A stretch of 64,000 nucleotides of DNA, taken from NCBI GenBank assembly GCA_958439205.1, contig OY288189.1, forward strand, positions 1,027,001 through 1,091,000, read 5' to 3'. This DNA comes from an uncultured Allorhizobium sp. Its GTDB lineage: Bacteria > Pseudomonadota > Alphaproteobacteria > Rhizobiales > Rhizobiaceae. Shown in pieces: positions 50,590-61,862 of this stretch. Below the pieces are notes generated by a model. That model did not search any database and was not told the origin of the DNA. It worked only from the letters and a program-made list of their open reading frames with translations. The stretch's first letter is position 1. Each line of letters begins with the position of its first letter. The position numbers and the translations under genes are program-made.

Positions 50590-52020
50590 CTAGGGCCTCA
50601 CTGAGGCGACCGAATTGGCGTCCGTAATCAGGTTCGAGCGCTTGCGGCTCTGATACTGTCCTTGCCCGGCATCGACGACAGAGCCGCGTTCCATGATCGT
50701 CTGGCCGCGAACGAGCAGACGTACCGGCCATCCCCTCACCTCCAGGCCTTCATAGGGGGTGTAGTCGGCGCCGTGCTGGAGGATGTCGTTGGTCAGCGTC
50801 ACGCGCTCCTGCGGATCCCAGAGCGCGATGTCGGCATCCGAGCCGATCGCGATCGTGCCCTTTTGCGGGTACATGCCGTAGAGCTTCGCGTGGTTGGTCG
50901 ATGTGACCGCGACGAAGCGGTTGATGTCGATCCGGCCCTTCATCACGCCTTCGGAAAAGAGGATCGGCAGGCGGGTTGCCACACCTGGAATGCCGTTCGG
51001 GATCCAGCGGAAATGGCGCTTGCCCTTCTCGTTCAGCTTGCCTTCCGGGTCGTCGAAGCGGAAGGGGCAGTGGTCGGAGGAGAATAGGTCGAAGACACCC
51101 TGCTCGATGCCTTCCCAGCAGGCGTCCTGGCTTGCCTTGTCGCGCGGCGGCGGGGAGCAGACGAATTTCGCGCCATCCAACCCTTCGAGGTCGAGGTCGT
51201 CGGCGGTCAGCATCAGATATTGCGGGCAGGTCTCGCCAGCGATCTTCTGGCCACGCTGGCGGGCGCGGCGGATTTCCTCCATCGCCTCGCGGTTGGAGAC
51301 ATGGACGATGACGATGGGCACATCGACGATCTCGGCGAGCGAGAGGGCGCGATGCGTTGCTTCGCGTTCTGCAGCCACCGGACGGGTGGTCGCGTGGTAT
51401 TTTGGCGCGAACTTGCCCTCTTCCTCGTGACGCCCGATCAGGTAGCGGATTGCGTCTTCGTTTTCGCAATGGACCATGACCAGCGCGCCGGTGCGCCTTG
51501 CCGTATCGAGCGTCGCAAGGATTTCGTCGTCGCGCAGGCGCAGGCCCTCATAGGTCATAAAGACCTTGAGTGAGGTGTAGCCGTCCTCCACGAGGGCCGG
51601 CAGTTCCTGGCCGAGCACTTCAGCCGTCGGATCGGTGATCACGAGGTGGAAGGAGACATCGACATGGCACTTTCCGTCGGCCTTGGCGTGGTAGATCTTC
51701 AGTGCTTCGCGCAGGGACTGACCCTTTTCCTGCATGCAGAAGGCGAGCACCGTGCTGTTGCCCCCGATCGCCGCCGACCGCGTGCCGCTGTCGAAATCAT
51801 CGGCCATGACTATGCCGTCGCCCGAGGGCTGGTCGAGATGCACATGGCTGTCGATGCCACCGGGAAGCACGAAGAGGCCGGTGGCGTCGATGACCTCATC
51901 GGCTTCCGTCAAGTCTGCTGCCAGCGCCACGATCCGGCCGCCCCTGATGCCGACATCGCTGACGAATGTGTCGCTTGCCGTCACCACCGTTCCGTTGCGG
52001 ATCACTGTATCGAAGCGCAT
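50590..52020 (-). CDS. Dihydropyrimidinase/hydantoinase family amidohydrolase
   Basis: A 476-aa cyclic-amide hydrolase with a two-metal centre. Metal ligands: His59 and His61 (DSHVHLD), the carboxylated Lys152 (TSLKVFMTYEG), His184 (VMVHCENED), His240 (VIVHVSN) and Asp316 (SSDHCPF). All are present, so it should be active on a hydantoin, dihydropyrimidine or similar ring. Last gene of the minus-strand operon that starts with the amino-acid importer at 55623. Substrate not predictable, as this family is broad; note there is no carbamoylase gene nearby. Confidence 0.92.
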   Translation of the reverse strand: MRFDTVIRNGTVVTASDTFVSDVGIRGGRIVALAADLTEADEVIDATGLFVLPGGIDSHVHLDQPSGDGIVMADDFDSGTRSAAIGGNSTVLAFCMQEKGQSLREALKIYHAKADGKCHVDVSFHLVITDPTAEVLGQELPALVEDGYTSLKVFMTYEGLRLRDDEILATLDTARRTGALVMVHCENEDAIRYLIGRHEEEGKFAPKYHATTRPVAAEREATHRALSLAEIVDVPIVIVHVSNREAMEEIRRARQRGQKIAGETCPQYLMLTADDLDLEGLDGAKFVCSPPPRDKASQDACWEGIEQGVFDLFSSDHCPFRFDDPEGKLNEKGKRHFRWIPNGIPGVATRLPILFSEGVMKGRIDINRFVAVTSTNHAKLYGMYPQKGTIAIGSDADIALWDPQERVTLTNDILQHGADYTPYEGLEVRGWPVRLLVRGQTIMERGSVVDAGQGQYQSRKRSNLITDANSVASVRP

Positions 52021-52044
52021 CGCTCAGTCCTTCTTAGTTTGTTT

Positions 52045-53316
52045 TCAGCTCGCCTTTGCGAGGCCAGCCTCACCGGCGAGGATGGTGTCGAGGGCGGTGG
52101 TGAAGCGGTCGACTTCCTCGATCGTGTTGTAATGCACCATCGAGACGCGCAGCATGCCGCCATGGTCGGTCAGTCCAAGATATTCGGCAAGCCGACGAGA
52201 ATGGAAATCACCGAAGCGCATGGCGATCTTCTCGGCATCCATGGCCTTGCAGAAGTCGGCCGCCTCGCGTCCATCGAAGCGGAAGGCGATGGTGGGTACA
52301 CGTTTGCTGTCGCGGTTCACGGACTGGCCGACGATCATGCAGTCGTTGCGCGAACGCAGATAGGTGAGCAGGCGTTCGGTCAGCGCGTCTTCCTGTGCGG
52401 TAATCGCGCCATAGGCCGCTTCGATCTTCTGCCGGATCGTTCCGGTTTCGCCGGCCTGTTCGCCGAGTGAAACGAGGTAGTCGACGATACCGCAAGTCGA
52501 ATAGGCGAGCTCGTAGTTGGGATTGCCCGGTTCCAGTTTGCCCGGCACTTTGTCGCGGCCGTAGAAGTAATGATAAAGCGTGTCGAGCTCGAGCAGCAGG
52601 TCATATTTGCCATACATCAGCGCGTAATGCGGGCCGTAGGTTTTGTAGAGACTGAAGACGTAGTAATCGACGTCGAAGGCCTGAACGTCGACGGCTCTAT
52701 GCGGCGCATACGCCACCGCATCAACGCAGATCTTGGCGCCGCGGGCATGAACGAAATCGGCGATCTCGCGGATCGGGTTGATAGAGCCAAGGATGTTCGA
52801 GCAATGGGTGACGCAGACGAGCTTCGTGCGCTCGCTCATCAGGGGCGCGAGATCAGCGAGGTCGAGTGCCAGTGTTTCCTTGTTCAGCGGCCAGATCTTC
52901 AACACCACACCGCGTTCCTGCAGCCGGTCCCAGGGACCGATATTGGATTCGTGATCCGAGATGGTGATGATGATCTCGTCGCCGGCCGTCAGCTGGCTGT
53001 GCATGGCGCGGGCAAGGTTCTGCAAGAGCGCCGTTGTCGAGTTGCCGAACACGATCTCTTCCGGTCGGTTCGCATTGACGAGACGCATGGCAGCGGTTCG
53101 CGACTCCAAGAGGGCAGCCGCGGCAGCTTGGGAGACCTCGTAGGAGCCGCCAATCTGGACATTCTTGTCGAACAGGAAGGTGTTGATCCGCTCGACGGCA
53201 CTTTTGAGGATCTGGGAGCCTCCCGCATTGTCGAAGAAGGTCCAGCCACGGGCGAGGCCGGGGAACTGGCTGCGCACATAGTCGAGATCGAGCGGCTTGG
53301 CGGAAGGGGCTGGCAT
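52045..53316 (-). CDS. Class V aminotransferase / cysteine-desulfurase-like PLP enzyme
   Basis: A 423-aa PLP-dependent enzyme of the VC1184-like branch (TIGR01976 pattern). The cofactor Lys is Lys225 in FSLYKTYGPHYAL; Asp199 (CVDAVAYAPH) binds the pyridine nitrogen, and SDHESN (about 121) supplies the ring-stacking His. It starts MPAPSAKPLDLDYVRSQFPGL. The usual catalytic Cys loop of true cysteine desulfurases is not obvious, so lyase or epimerase-like chemistry is possible. 25 nt before the hydantoinase gene and 30 nt after the ATPase gene: one operon. Confidence 0.87.
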   Translation of the reverse strand: MPAPSAKPLDLDYVRSQFPGLARGWTFFDNAGGSQILKSAVERINTFLFDKNVQIGGSYEVSQAAAAALLESRTAAMRLVNANRPEEIVFGNSTTALLQNLARAMHSQLTAGDEIIITISDHESNIGPWDRLQERGVVLKIWPLNKETLALDLADLAPLMSERTKLVCVTHCSNILGSINPIREIADFVHARGAKICVDAVAYAPHRAVDVQAFDVDYYVFSLYKTYGPHYALMYGKYDLLLELDTLYHYFYGRDKVPGKLEPGNPNYELAYSTCGIVDYLVSLGEQAGETGTIRQKIEAAYGAITAQEDALTERLLTYLRSRNDCMIVGQSVNRDSKRVPTIAFRFDGREAADFCKAMDAEKIAMRFGDFHSRRLAEYLGLTDHGGMLRVSMVHYNTIEEVDRFTTALDTILAGEAGLAKAS

Positions 53317-53346
53317 TGCGGGGTGTCCTCCAGTGTATTTTCTTGT

Positions 53347-54096
53347 TCAGTGATTGAGGACTGCGCGCAGGAAGCCGCGCGTCCGTTCATGCTGTGGGGC
53401 GTCGAAGATTTCGGCCGGCGCTCCGCTTTCAACCAGGCGTCCGCCATCCATGAAGATCACACGGTCGGCGACCTGGCGGGCAAATCCCATTTCGTGGGTA
53501 ACGACGATCATGGTGACGCCGGAGCCTGCCAGCTTGCGCATGACATCAAGCACTTCGCCCACCATTTCCGGGTCGAGTGCCGATGTCGGCTCGTCGAAGA
53601 GCAGGACACGCGGCTCCATGGCCAGCGCCCGGGCGATCGCCACGCGCTGCTGCTGGCCGCCGGAGAGCTGTCCTGGGAACTTCTCGGCTTGCTCGGAGAT
53701 GCCGACGCGGGCCAGCAGTTCGCGGGCCTTACGCTCCGCTTCCGCCACGGATGTGCCACGAACGCGCATCGGGGCGAGCATGACGTTCTTCAAGACGGTC
53801 ATGTGCGGAAAGAGGTTGAAGGACTGGAAGACCATGCCGACTTCGGCGCGCACCTTGGCAAGTGCCGGGCCGGGCTCGACGCGAATGCCATCGACGGTGA
53901 TCCGGCTTTCGGGTGCGAAGGCCTCGAGATGGTTGATGCAGCGGATGAGCGTCGACTTGCCTGACCCCGAGGGGCCGATGACGCAGACCACTTCGCCTTC
54001 GGCCACATCGAGGTCGATGTCGTGCAGCACGGTGAAGGTGCCATAGGCCTTGGTCAGCCCACGGATGGAGATGAGGGGAGCAGTGGATCCGGTCAT
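53347..54096 (-). CDS. Polar amino-acid ABC transporter ATPase
   Basis: A 249-aa GlnQ/HisP-type ATPase: Walker [20 protein letters not shown]-loop [15 protein letters not shown], signature [15 protein letters not shown], Walker [15 protein letters not shown] and H-loop VVTHEMGFA. The start ATG 54096 shares one base with the permease stop (TGATG). The much longer open frame upstream is a shadow of the permease gene. Complete importer with the next two genes. Confidence 0.94.
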   Translation of the reverse strand: MTGSTAPLISIRGLTKAYGTFTVLHDIDLDVAEGEVVCVIGPSGSGKSTLIRCINHLEAFAPESRITVDGIRVEPGPALAKVRAEVGMVFQSFNLFPHMTVLKNVMLAPMRVRGTSVAEAERKARELLARVGISEQAEKFPGQLSGGQQQRVAIARALAMEPRVLLFDEPTSALDPEMVGEVLDVMRKLAGSGVTMIVVTHEMGFARQVADRVIFMDGGRLVESGAPAEIFDAPQHERTRGFLRAVLNH

Positions 54097-54767
54097 CAGC
54101 GTTTCCCCCGACTGAAGTGTTTCTCGAGGCGCGAGACAACGGCGACCATCGGCCAAAGCAGCGCGATGTAGATAAGCGCCGCCCCGATCAGCGGTGTCGG
54201 ATTGGCCGAGAGCGCCTGGGCCTGAGTCGCCTGCTTCAAGAGGTCCGGCATGGCGACGACGGAGGCGAGCGCCGTGTCCTTCATGACGTTGATGCAGTTG
54301 TTGGTGAGCGGCGGAATGACGATGCGGATCGCCTGGGGCAGGATCACGTCGACCATGGTGTGACGGTTTGAAAGTCCTAGCGCTGCTGAGGCCTCGAACT
54401 GGCCATGCGGGATGGCCTCGATGCCAGCTCGAAAGATCTCCGCCGTATAGGCGGCCGATACCAGGGACAGGGCCGTTACTGCCGAGAAGAAAGGCGAGAG
54501 CCGGATGCCGACGAAGGGCAGGGCGTAGTAGACGACGATCAGAAGCACCAGAAGCGGGATCGATCGGAATATGTCGATATAGACGCGGATGAGAACTTTG
54601 AAGAAGGCCGGTGCGTAGAGGCGCGCAACTGCCAGGAAAAGGCCGCCGGCGAGGCCGACCAGAATGCTGGTCACACCGATCTGCAGTGTCACCACCAGAC
54701 CCCAGAGGAGGGCTGGCAGACTGTCGGCCAGGACCTGCAGATTGAAGAAGGTATTGAGGAGTGTCAT
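54096..54767 (-). CDS. Polar amino-acid ABC permease
   Basis: A 223-aa inner-membrane permease with five helices. The signature is [21 protein letters not shown] and the EAA loop is [31 protein letters not shown]. Only one permease gene is present, so the pore is probably a homodimer. It follows the binding-protein gene after 61 nt containing a stem-loop. Confidence 0.93.
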   Translation of the reverse strand: MTLLNTFFNLQVLADSLPALLWGLVVTLQIGVTSILVGLAGGLFLAVARLYAPAFFKVLIRVYIDIFRSIPLLVLLIVVYYALPFVGIRLSPFFSAVTALSLVSAAYTAEIFRAGIEAIPHGQFEASAALGLSNRHTMVDVILPQAIRIVIPPLTNNCINVMKDTALASVVAMPDLLKQATQAQALSANPTPLIGAALIYIALLWPMVAVVSRLEKHFSRGKR

Positions 54768-54790
54768 GCCGCATCGGCTCCCTTGGTGAA

Positions 54791-54816
54791 CCGGCGGAAC
54801 GTGTTCGTCCCGCCGG
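54791..54816 (-). other. Intercistronic stem-loop after binding-protein gene
   Basis: CCGGCGG (54791-54797) pairs with CCGCCGG (54810-54816); three more base pairs (ACG with CGT) can form inside after one mismatch. It is 12 nt after the binding-protein stop, before the permease gene. Confidence 0.55.
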
Positions 54817-54828
54817 ATGCATCACAGG

Positions 54829-55623
54829 TTACTTGCCCTTGGGCATGTCGAGAACGGTGACCGTCGAGGTCGTGTCTTCAGCCTTGGCACCGAACCAGGT
54901 CTCGTGCAGCTGGGCAATGAAGCCTTCACCCTTGAGCGTGGTGATGACGGCGTTGACTTCGGTGGCGAGCGGATCATCCTTGTTGAACATGATCGAGTAC
55001 TTCTCGCCGGTCGGAATACGTTCCACGACCTTCAGTTCAGGCTTGTCCTTGACGTAATAGAGAAGGGCCGGAATGTCGGAGATGTAGCCGTCGATGCGGC
55101 CGGCGACGAGGTCGAGCATGGCCGGCTGCAGGCCTTCGAAGCGGCGGATCTCGCCGAGCTTGTATTCGGCCTTGTTGGCGTCCGCCCACATGTCGCCGGT
55201 CGAGCCGGTGTCGACGCCGACGACCTTCTCGCCCATGTCCTTGAGGCCCATGATGCCGGAGGCGGCGGTCACGGTCAGCGACTGGTCGCTGTCATAATAG
55301 GGCTGCGCGAAGGAGACGGATTCGAGGCGCTTCTCGGTGATGGTGATCGACGAGATCGCCATGTTGATGCGGCCGGACTGGACCGCCGGGAAGAGGCCGT
55401 TGAACGGCGTGTTGACGAATTCGACAGTCTTGCCGAGGCGCTTGGCGATCTCGTTGACGAGATCGACCTCGAAGCCCGTGACCTTACCGCTGGCATCTTC
55501 GAATTCCCAGGGCACGTTGCCGATATTGGCGCCGACGGTCAGATCTGCGGCCTGTGCGCCGGTTGAAAATGCGGCCAATAGGCCAGCAAAGATGGATGCT
55601 TTAAATGTGGTTGAACGTGTCAT
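54829..55623 (-). CDS. Polar amino-acid-binding periplasmic protein
   Basis: A 264-aa family 3 binding protein. Signal peptide 1-25 (FAGLLAAFSTGAQA). Core: LTVGANIGNVPWEFED, GKVTGFEVDLVNEIAKRLG, FNGLFPAVQSGRINMAISS and SFAQPYYDSDQSL. GGGGAA 6 nt before ATG 55623 sets the start; the open frame upstream crosses the operator. First gene of the operon with permease, ATPase, PLP enzyme and hydantoinase. Ligand unknown. Confidence 0.93.
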   Translation of the reverse strand: MTRSTTFKASIFAGLLAAFSTGAQAADLTVGANIGNVPWEFEDASGKVTGFEVDLVNEIAKRLGKTVEFVNTPFNGLFPAVQSGRINMAISSITITEKRLESVSFAQPYYDSDQSLTVTAASGIMGLKDMGEKVVGVDTGSTGDMWADANKAEYKLGEIRRFEGLQPAMLDLVAGRIDGYISDIPALLYYVKDKPELKVVERIPTGEKYSIMFNKDDPLATEVNAVITTLKGEGFIAQLHETWFGAKAEDTTSTVTVLDMPKGK

Positions 55624-55670
55624 GAGAGTTCCCCTTGTTTTTTGAACATGACTCAATCTACATTGGTCTA

Positions 55671-55685
55671 ACTGGTCAGACCAGT
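55671..55685. promoter_or_regulatory. Palindrome ACTGGTCAGACCAGT, candidate GntR operator
   Basis: Perfect 7-bp inverted repeat around a central A, 47 bp before the binding-protein start and 92 bp before the divergent GntR start. Its core TGGTCAGACCA fits the FadR-subfamily consensus (TNGTNNNACNA). Outer flanks TTGGTC and GGCCAA extend the symmetry. Confidence 0.7.
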
Positions 55686-55777
55686 CAGGCCAAACAAGCA
55701 TGCTGCTTTGTGCTTGGCAAGAGGATGGCGAAAAAAATAGATTGCGCGTTGAAGCACGCCACTAGGGAAGGGACTGC

Positions 55778-56476
55778 ATGTTCAACAAGACGCTCGTTCC
55801 GCAGTCCGTGGCACGCGAAATCCAGGGTATGATCCAGTCCGGGCAGCTCAAGCCGGGCGAGAAGATCCCCTCCCAGAGGGAGTTCTCCCAGAAGTTCGGC
55901 ATCAGCCGAGCCTCGCTGCGGGAAGCGCTGCTGACGTTGGAAACGCTGGGGCTTTTGAAGACCGAGGCGGGGCGGGGCACCTTCGTTGCAAGCCCGTCAG
56001 CGACCAGTTCGGGTGCCGCCGGTCACATGGCGCCCTGGCGCTATTCCGACAGCTATTCCGTCTTTGACGTCTTCCAGACACGCATCCTGCTGGAGGGCGA
56101 GATCGCCCGCCTGGCCGCTGGCCGACTGACCCAGTTGCAGCTCGACAAGATGGAGAATGCGACACGGACGATGGAAGAGTGCTGGGCAAACCAGGATCTG
56201 CTCGCCAATGTCGAGGCCGACCTGGAGTTTCACGGGACCATCGTGTCTGCCTGCTCGAACGCCATGCTGAAGGCGCTGTATCAGACGGTGCGTGATCAGG
56301 TGACGGAGACGCAACGTCAGCCGATCCCGATCACCGACCCGGAGCGTATGCGGGAATCGATCGGCGAGCACCGCAAGATCATCGCGGCGCTCAGGGCCAA
56401 TGACGGGGCACGGGCGAAACTCGAGATGGAGACCCATATCCGCAACACCGCGCGCTGCGCCGGGTTGGAACCGTAA
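55778..56476 (+). CDS. GntR-family regulator (FadR/FCD type)
   Basis: A 232-aa regulator with winged helix (REFSQKFGISRASLREALLT, then TEAGRGTFVASPS) and FCD domain (about 75-225, with EADLEFHGTIVSACSN and EHRKIIAALRAND). Divergent from the hydantoinase importer operon, with the FadR-like palindrome at 55671-55685 between. GGAAGGG 6 nt before the ATG. Likely represses the operon until a metabolite of the imported compound binds. Confidence 0.93.
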   Translation: MFNKTLVPQSVAREIQGMIQSGQLKPGEKIPSQREFSQKFGISRASLREALLTLETLGLLKTEAGRGTFVASPSATSSGAAGHMAPWRYSDSYSVFDVFQTRILLEGEIARLAAGRLTQLQLDKMENATRTMEECWANQDLLANVEADLEFHGTIVSACSNAMLKALYQTVRDQVTETQRQPIPITDPERMRESIGEHRKIIAALRANDGARAKLEMETHIRNTARCAGLEP

Positions 56477-56569
56477 GGCGCGGCTGCCAGTCAACCCGTC
56501 AGGCAGACCTTACGGCACCGCCATCCACGCGGATCTTGGCCCCCGTCAGTCGTTGCCCCCCCCCTCGAC

Positions 56570-58269
<1,700 letters not shown>

Positions 58270-58273
<4 letters not shown>

Positions 58274-59214
58274 GAAAGAACGATCCTCGGGAAGTAGAAG
58301 GAGACAACCCAGTTGGGCATGTCGACGATTTCGCTGATCCTGAGGTCTCCGCAGACCGAGCAGAGCATGTAGGCGTCGACCGGGTTCATGCCGTGTTCGG
58401 CGGTGAGCAGATCGATCATCCGCATGACCGCTTCCTGCGCACCGGTCATCAGGTCGGGGCCGATGCCGGTGGTCACTTCGTAACCGGCGCCATCGAGATG
58501 GCGGGTGACGGGTTCGGTCGTCGTGAAGCGCGGTGACTTCAGATTGGCGCCCTTGACGAGATCGAGGGTCAGCTCGACGTTCATCTGGCTTTCAATTGCG
58601 GTTCCGCAGACTTCGCCGTCGCCCTGGGCGGCATGTGTATCGCCCACCGAGAACAAGGCGCCCTGGACCTCGACTGGAAGATAGAGCGTCACGCCCGCCG
58701 TCAGGTCGCGAATGTCCATGTTGCCGCCGACGCGGCGCGGCGGGACCACGGAATGAAGCCCTGCCTCTGCCGGCGCCACACCGATCGTGCCGGTGAAGGG
58801 CTTGAGCGGCACCTTGCCGCCGGGGCCATAGGCGGCCGGGGCCATCGAGGCGGTGTCGTAGGACCAGACATGCAGCGCCGGATCCTTGAACTGGTCTGCA
58901 AGAAGACCGAAGCCCGGGATGTTCGCGGTCCAGCCATGGCCGGACGGATGGAACTTGCGGATCGTTACCTTCAGGGCGTCGCCCGGCTCTGCGCCCTCGA
59001 CATAGACGGGGCCTGAAACCGGGTTGATCTTGCCGAAATCCAGGTTGGCGAGCGTGTCTAGTGTCGCATCGGCTCCGAGCTGTCCGCCGGAGGAATCCAG
59101 GCATTCGAACAGGATCGTTTCGCCCGGCTTGGCGACGAGGGCAGGGGAGAAGTCCTTGTTCCAGCCAAAGTTATGCTGGGCCCGGTGAATGGTGTGGTTG
59201 CAGGCGACGCACAT
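58270..59214 (-). CDS. Acetamidase/formamidase family amide hydrolase
   Basis: A 314-aa FmdA/AmdA-type enzyme, which splits formamide, acetamide or similar short amides to ammonia and the acid. Marks: GADATLDTLANLD, GPVYVEGAEPGDALKVTIRK, FTGTIGVAPAEAG, VGGNMDIRDLTAGVTLYLPV, GDTHAAQGDGEVCGTAIE and the C-terminal CSVCGDLRISEIVDMPNW. Encoded with an AmiC/AmiR pair and an importer: the amide is probably sensed, imported and cut by this operon. It follows the binding-protein gene after 80 nt with a strong stem-loop. Confidence 0.93.
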
Positions 59215-59253
59215 GATGATGCCTCAAGTGTTTTTTCGTGTGTTTCCTCAGGC

Positions 59254-59281
59254 GCTGCCCCCTCGGTCAGGAGGGGGCAGC
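59254..59281 (-). other. Intercistronic stem-loop after peptide-type binding-protein gene
   Basis: GCTGCCCCCTC (59254-59264) pairs perfectly with GAGGGGGCAGC (59271-59281), 6-nt loop. It starts 14 nt after the binding-protein stop. No T-run on the minus strand, so it is more likely an RNA stabiliser than a terminator. Confidence 0.65.
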
Positions 59282-59294
59282 AAGGGCAGTTGCG

Positions 59295-60914
59295 TTACTG
59301 CTTCACGAAGATCGCGTCGTAATTGATGACGCGGGTCGGATCGATGTAGATGTTGTCAGGGCCGCCCATGCGTGCCGACTTGGCAACGACACGGCGTTCG
59401 TTGATGACCGGCACCCAGGGCGCATCCGCCATGATGTCGGTGAAGATCTTGCCCCAGGCCGCCTGACGTTCGGCAACCTTGGCCGGATCGGACATCGAGT
59501 CGGCTTCGATCGCCCGCTTGTCGAGCGCCTCGTTGCAATACCAGGACCAGTTCCAGCCGCCTTGGACCGCGCCACCGCAGCCGAGGATCGGGCCGTAGAA
59601 GTTGGACGGATCCGGGAAGTCGGCGATCCAGGCCATGCCGCCCGACCAGATCATCGGGGCTTCGCCCTCGGTGCCACCGGCCGCGATGACATTGCCCTGG
59701 GCCAGTGCGCGGACTTCGGCCTTGACGCCGATGGCCGCCAGATCCTGCTGGATCGCCTGAGCGATACGGGGCTGCGGATCGGTATTGGTGGAGTAGAGCA
59801 CCGTTTCGAAGCCGTCGGGGAAGCCGGCTTCGGCCAGCAGGGCCTTTGCCTTTTCAACGTCGAAGGCATAGCCGGTGAAAGCCTTGTCATAACCCGGCAT
59901 CAGCGGCGGCAAGGGCTGGTTTGCCGGTGTCGCGCGACCGTTCAGGATGCGGGTAATGCGCTCCTTGTTGACGGCCATGTTGATCGCTTGGCGGACCTTG
60001 ACGTCGTCGAGTGGCTTGATTTTGGTGTTGAGCGTCAGATAGCCGGTATGCAGCTGTTCGCCGTCGACGATCATCTGCGCGCCTTCCGGCGAGTTCTTGA
60101 TCTCGAGGAACTTGGCCGGCGGAATACCGTCGCCAGCAATGTCGATCTCGCCCTGCTGCAGACGCAGGAGAGCCACAAGCGGCTCCTGGCCGACTTCGAC
60201 GGTCACCTTGTCGATGTAAGGCAGGTCCTTGTTGAAGTAGTCAGGATTGCGGTCGAAGACGAGCCGCTGGCCGATTGTCCAGTCCTTCAGGATGAAGGTG
60301 CCGGACCCGACCGGCTTCTTACCGAAGTCGCCGGCTGCCGCTTCCACGGCTTCCTTCGGCACGACCGAGGCGAAGTTGATCGCCAGCACGTGCAGGAAGG
60401 TGGCGTCCGGACGCGACAGCTTGAAGACCACCGTCATGTCATCAGGCGTTTCGATGCCCGACAGGGTTTCGGAAGTGCCGCCGGATACGGTATCGAAGCC
60501 GTTGATGGCGCCGAAGAAGCCGGCACCCGGGCCTTGCGTCTTCGGATTGACGGCGCGTTCGATCGAATACTTGACGTCGGAGGCAATAACGGCGCGGCCG
60601 TTGGAGAACTTGACGCCCGGACGGAGCTTGAAAGTGTAGGTCAGGCCATCGGCAGAGACGTCGAAGCTTTCGGCGAGCGACGGCACGAGATTGGCGGTGC
60701 CTGGCTCATAATCCATGAGGCGGGAATAGAGGCTCTTGATCATCGACCAGTTGACCCAGTCATAGCCGATGGCCGGGTCGAGCGTCGTGATGTCGTCCTT
60801 GTAGGTGACGACGATGTCGCCACCCTTGGCCGGCGTATCCTGGGCGCTGGCCGAAAACGGCATCAGCGCCATAAGGGCGGCGGCGGTTGAGTTGAGAAGC
60901 ATACTTCTGAACAT
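59295..60914 (-). CDS. Peptide/amide-type family 5 binding protein
   Basis: A 539-aa periplasmic protein of the DppA/OppA family. Signal peptide 1-24 (ending FSASA). Motifs: DITTLDPAIGYDWVNWSMIKSLYSRLM, LAESFDVSADGLTYTFKLRPGVKFSNG and VRQAINMAVNKERI. It delivers the substrate to the two permeases encoded just upstream. In this operon the ligand may be an amide or small peptide amide rather than an ordinary peptide. Confidence 0.94.
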   Translation of the reverse strand: MFRSMLLNSTAAALMALMPFSASAQDTPAKGGDIVVTYKDDITTLDPAIGYDWVNWSMIKSLYSRLMDYEPGTANLVPSLAESFDVSADGLTYTFKLRPGVKFSNGRAVIASDVKYSIERAVNPKTQGPGAGFFGAINGFDTVSGGTSETLSGIETPDDMTVVFKLSRPDATFLHVLAINFASVVPKEAVEAAAGDFGKKPVGSGTFILKDWTIGQRLVFDRNPDYFNKDLPYIDKVTVEVGQEPLVALLRLQQGEIDIAGDGIPPAKFLEIKNSPEGAQMIVDGEQLHTGYLTLNTKIKPLDDVKVRQAINMAVNKERITRILNGRATPANQPLPPLMPGYDKAFTGYAFDVEKAKALLAEAGFPDGFETVLYSTNTDPQPRIAQAIQQDLAAIGVKAEVRALAQGNVIAAGGTEGEAPMIWSGGMAWIADFPDPSNFYGPILGCGGAVQGGWNWSWYCNEALDKRAIEADSMSDPAKVAERQAAWGKIFTDIMADAPWVPVINERRVVAKSARMGGPDNIYIDPTRVINYDAIFVKQ

Positions 60915-60941
60915 TGAACGTTCCCCTTTTGTCGTTAGGCT

Positions 60942-61862
60942 TCAGTGTGAGCGGATACGCGGGTCGATGACCGGCGCAATCAGGTCGGCAATCAGATTGC
61001 CGGTGATGATGGCGAGAGCGGAGGTGAGCGTGACGCCCATGATGATCGGGATGTCCACCTGCTGGATGGCCTGCCAGGCGAGCTGGCCGATGCCGGGCCA
61101 GCCGTAGACGGCCTCGACCACGACCACGCCGCCCATGAACTGGCCGATATCGATACCGATCATGGCGATGATCGGCAGGATAGCATTGGGCAGGACATGG
61201 CGCAGGATGACGCGGGCTCCGGACAGTCCCTTGGCGCGCGCGGTGCGGATATAGTCCTGGTTCAGCACGTCGATCATGGCCGAGCGCACCATGCGGGCAT
61301 ACCAGCCGGCCCCGAGCATGCCGAGCGTGACGGCTGGCAGGACCACATGGGCGGCGGTGCCATAGCCGGACATCGGAAACCAGCCGAGCGTGGCGGCAAA
61401 GACATAGAGGAGTAGCAGGGCGACGACGAATTGCGGGGCCGACACCCCGACAAAGGCGGACATCATGACCGTGCGGTCGAGAAGGCCGCCGCGATTGAGG
61501 GCTGCGATGGAGCCGAGGATCACGCCAAGCAGTACCTCAAGGAATATGCCAGCGGCCATCAGTGTCAGCGTTGCCGGCAACCGGGCCGCAATGAGTGTCA
61601 CCACCTCGGTCTTCTGGGCATAGGAGCGGCCGAGATCTCCCTGGACCAGGCCACCGACATATTGGGCAAACTGGACGGGCAGCGGCTGGTCGAGGCCGAG
61701 TTCGCGCCGGATGTTTTCGACCGTCTGGGCCGTGGCGCTCCGCCCGGCGAGCATGCGCGCGGGGTCTGCCGGGAGAGCGTAGAGCAGCACGAAGGTGATC
61801 GCGGCCACGCCGAACAGGATCAGCACGGATTGGACCAGACGTTGTCCCAAGACAGCCAACAT
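60942..61862 (-). CDS. Peptide-type ABC permease, DppB type
   Basis: A 306-aa inner-membrane permease with six helices. Marks: LYALPADPARMLAGRSATAQ, LGLDQPLPVQFAQYVGG and the EAA loop DYIRTARAKGLSGARVILRHVLPNAILP. Start overlaps the DppC-type stop by 1 nt; 27 nt separate it from the binding-protein gene. Confidence 0.95.
   Translation of the reverse strand: MLAVLGQRLVQSVLILFGVAAITFVLLYALPADPARMLAGRSATAQTVENIRRELGLDQPLPVQFAQYVGGLVQGDLGRSYAQKTEVVTLIAARLPATLTLMAAGIFLEVLLGVILGSIAALNRGGLLDRTVMMSAFVGVSAPQFVVALLLLYVFAATLGWFPMSGYGTAAHVVLPAVTLGMLGAGWYARMVRSAMIDVLNQDYIRTARAKGLSGARVILRHVLPNAILPIIAMIGIDIGQFMGGVVVVEAVYGWPGIGQLAWQAIQQVDIPIIMGVTLTSALAIITGNLIADLIAPVIDPRIRSH

Noticed and set aside
53347..54825. 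492-codon version of the ATPase gene
   Set aside because: The first about 240 codons only overlap the permease gene in another frame; the ATPase fold begins at ATG 54096.
59238..60890. 550-codon plus-strand frame opposite the family 5 binding-protein gene
   Set aside because: Shadow of a well-supported gene; low-complexity charged translation without motifs.
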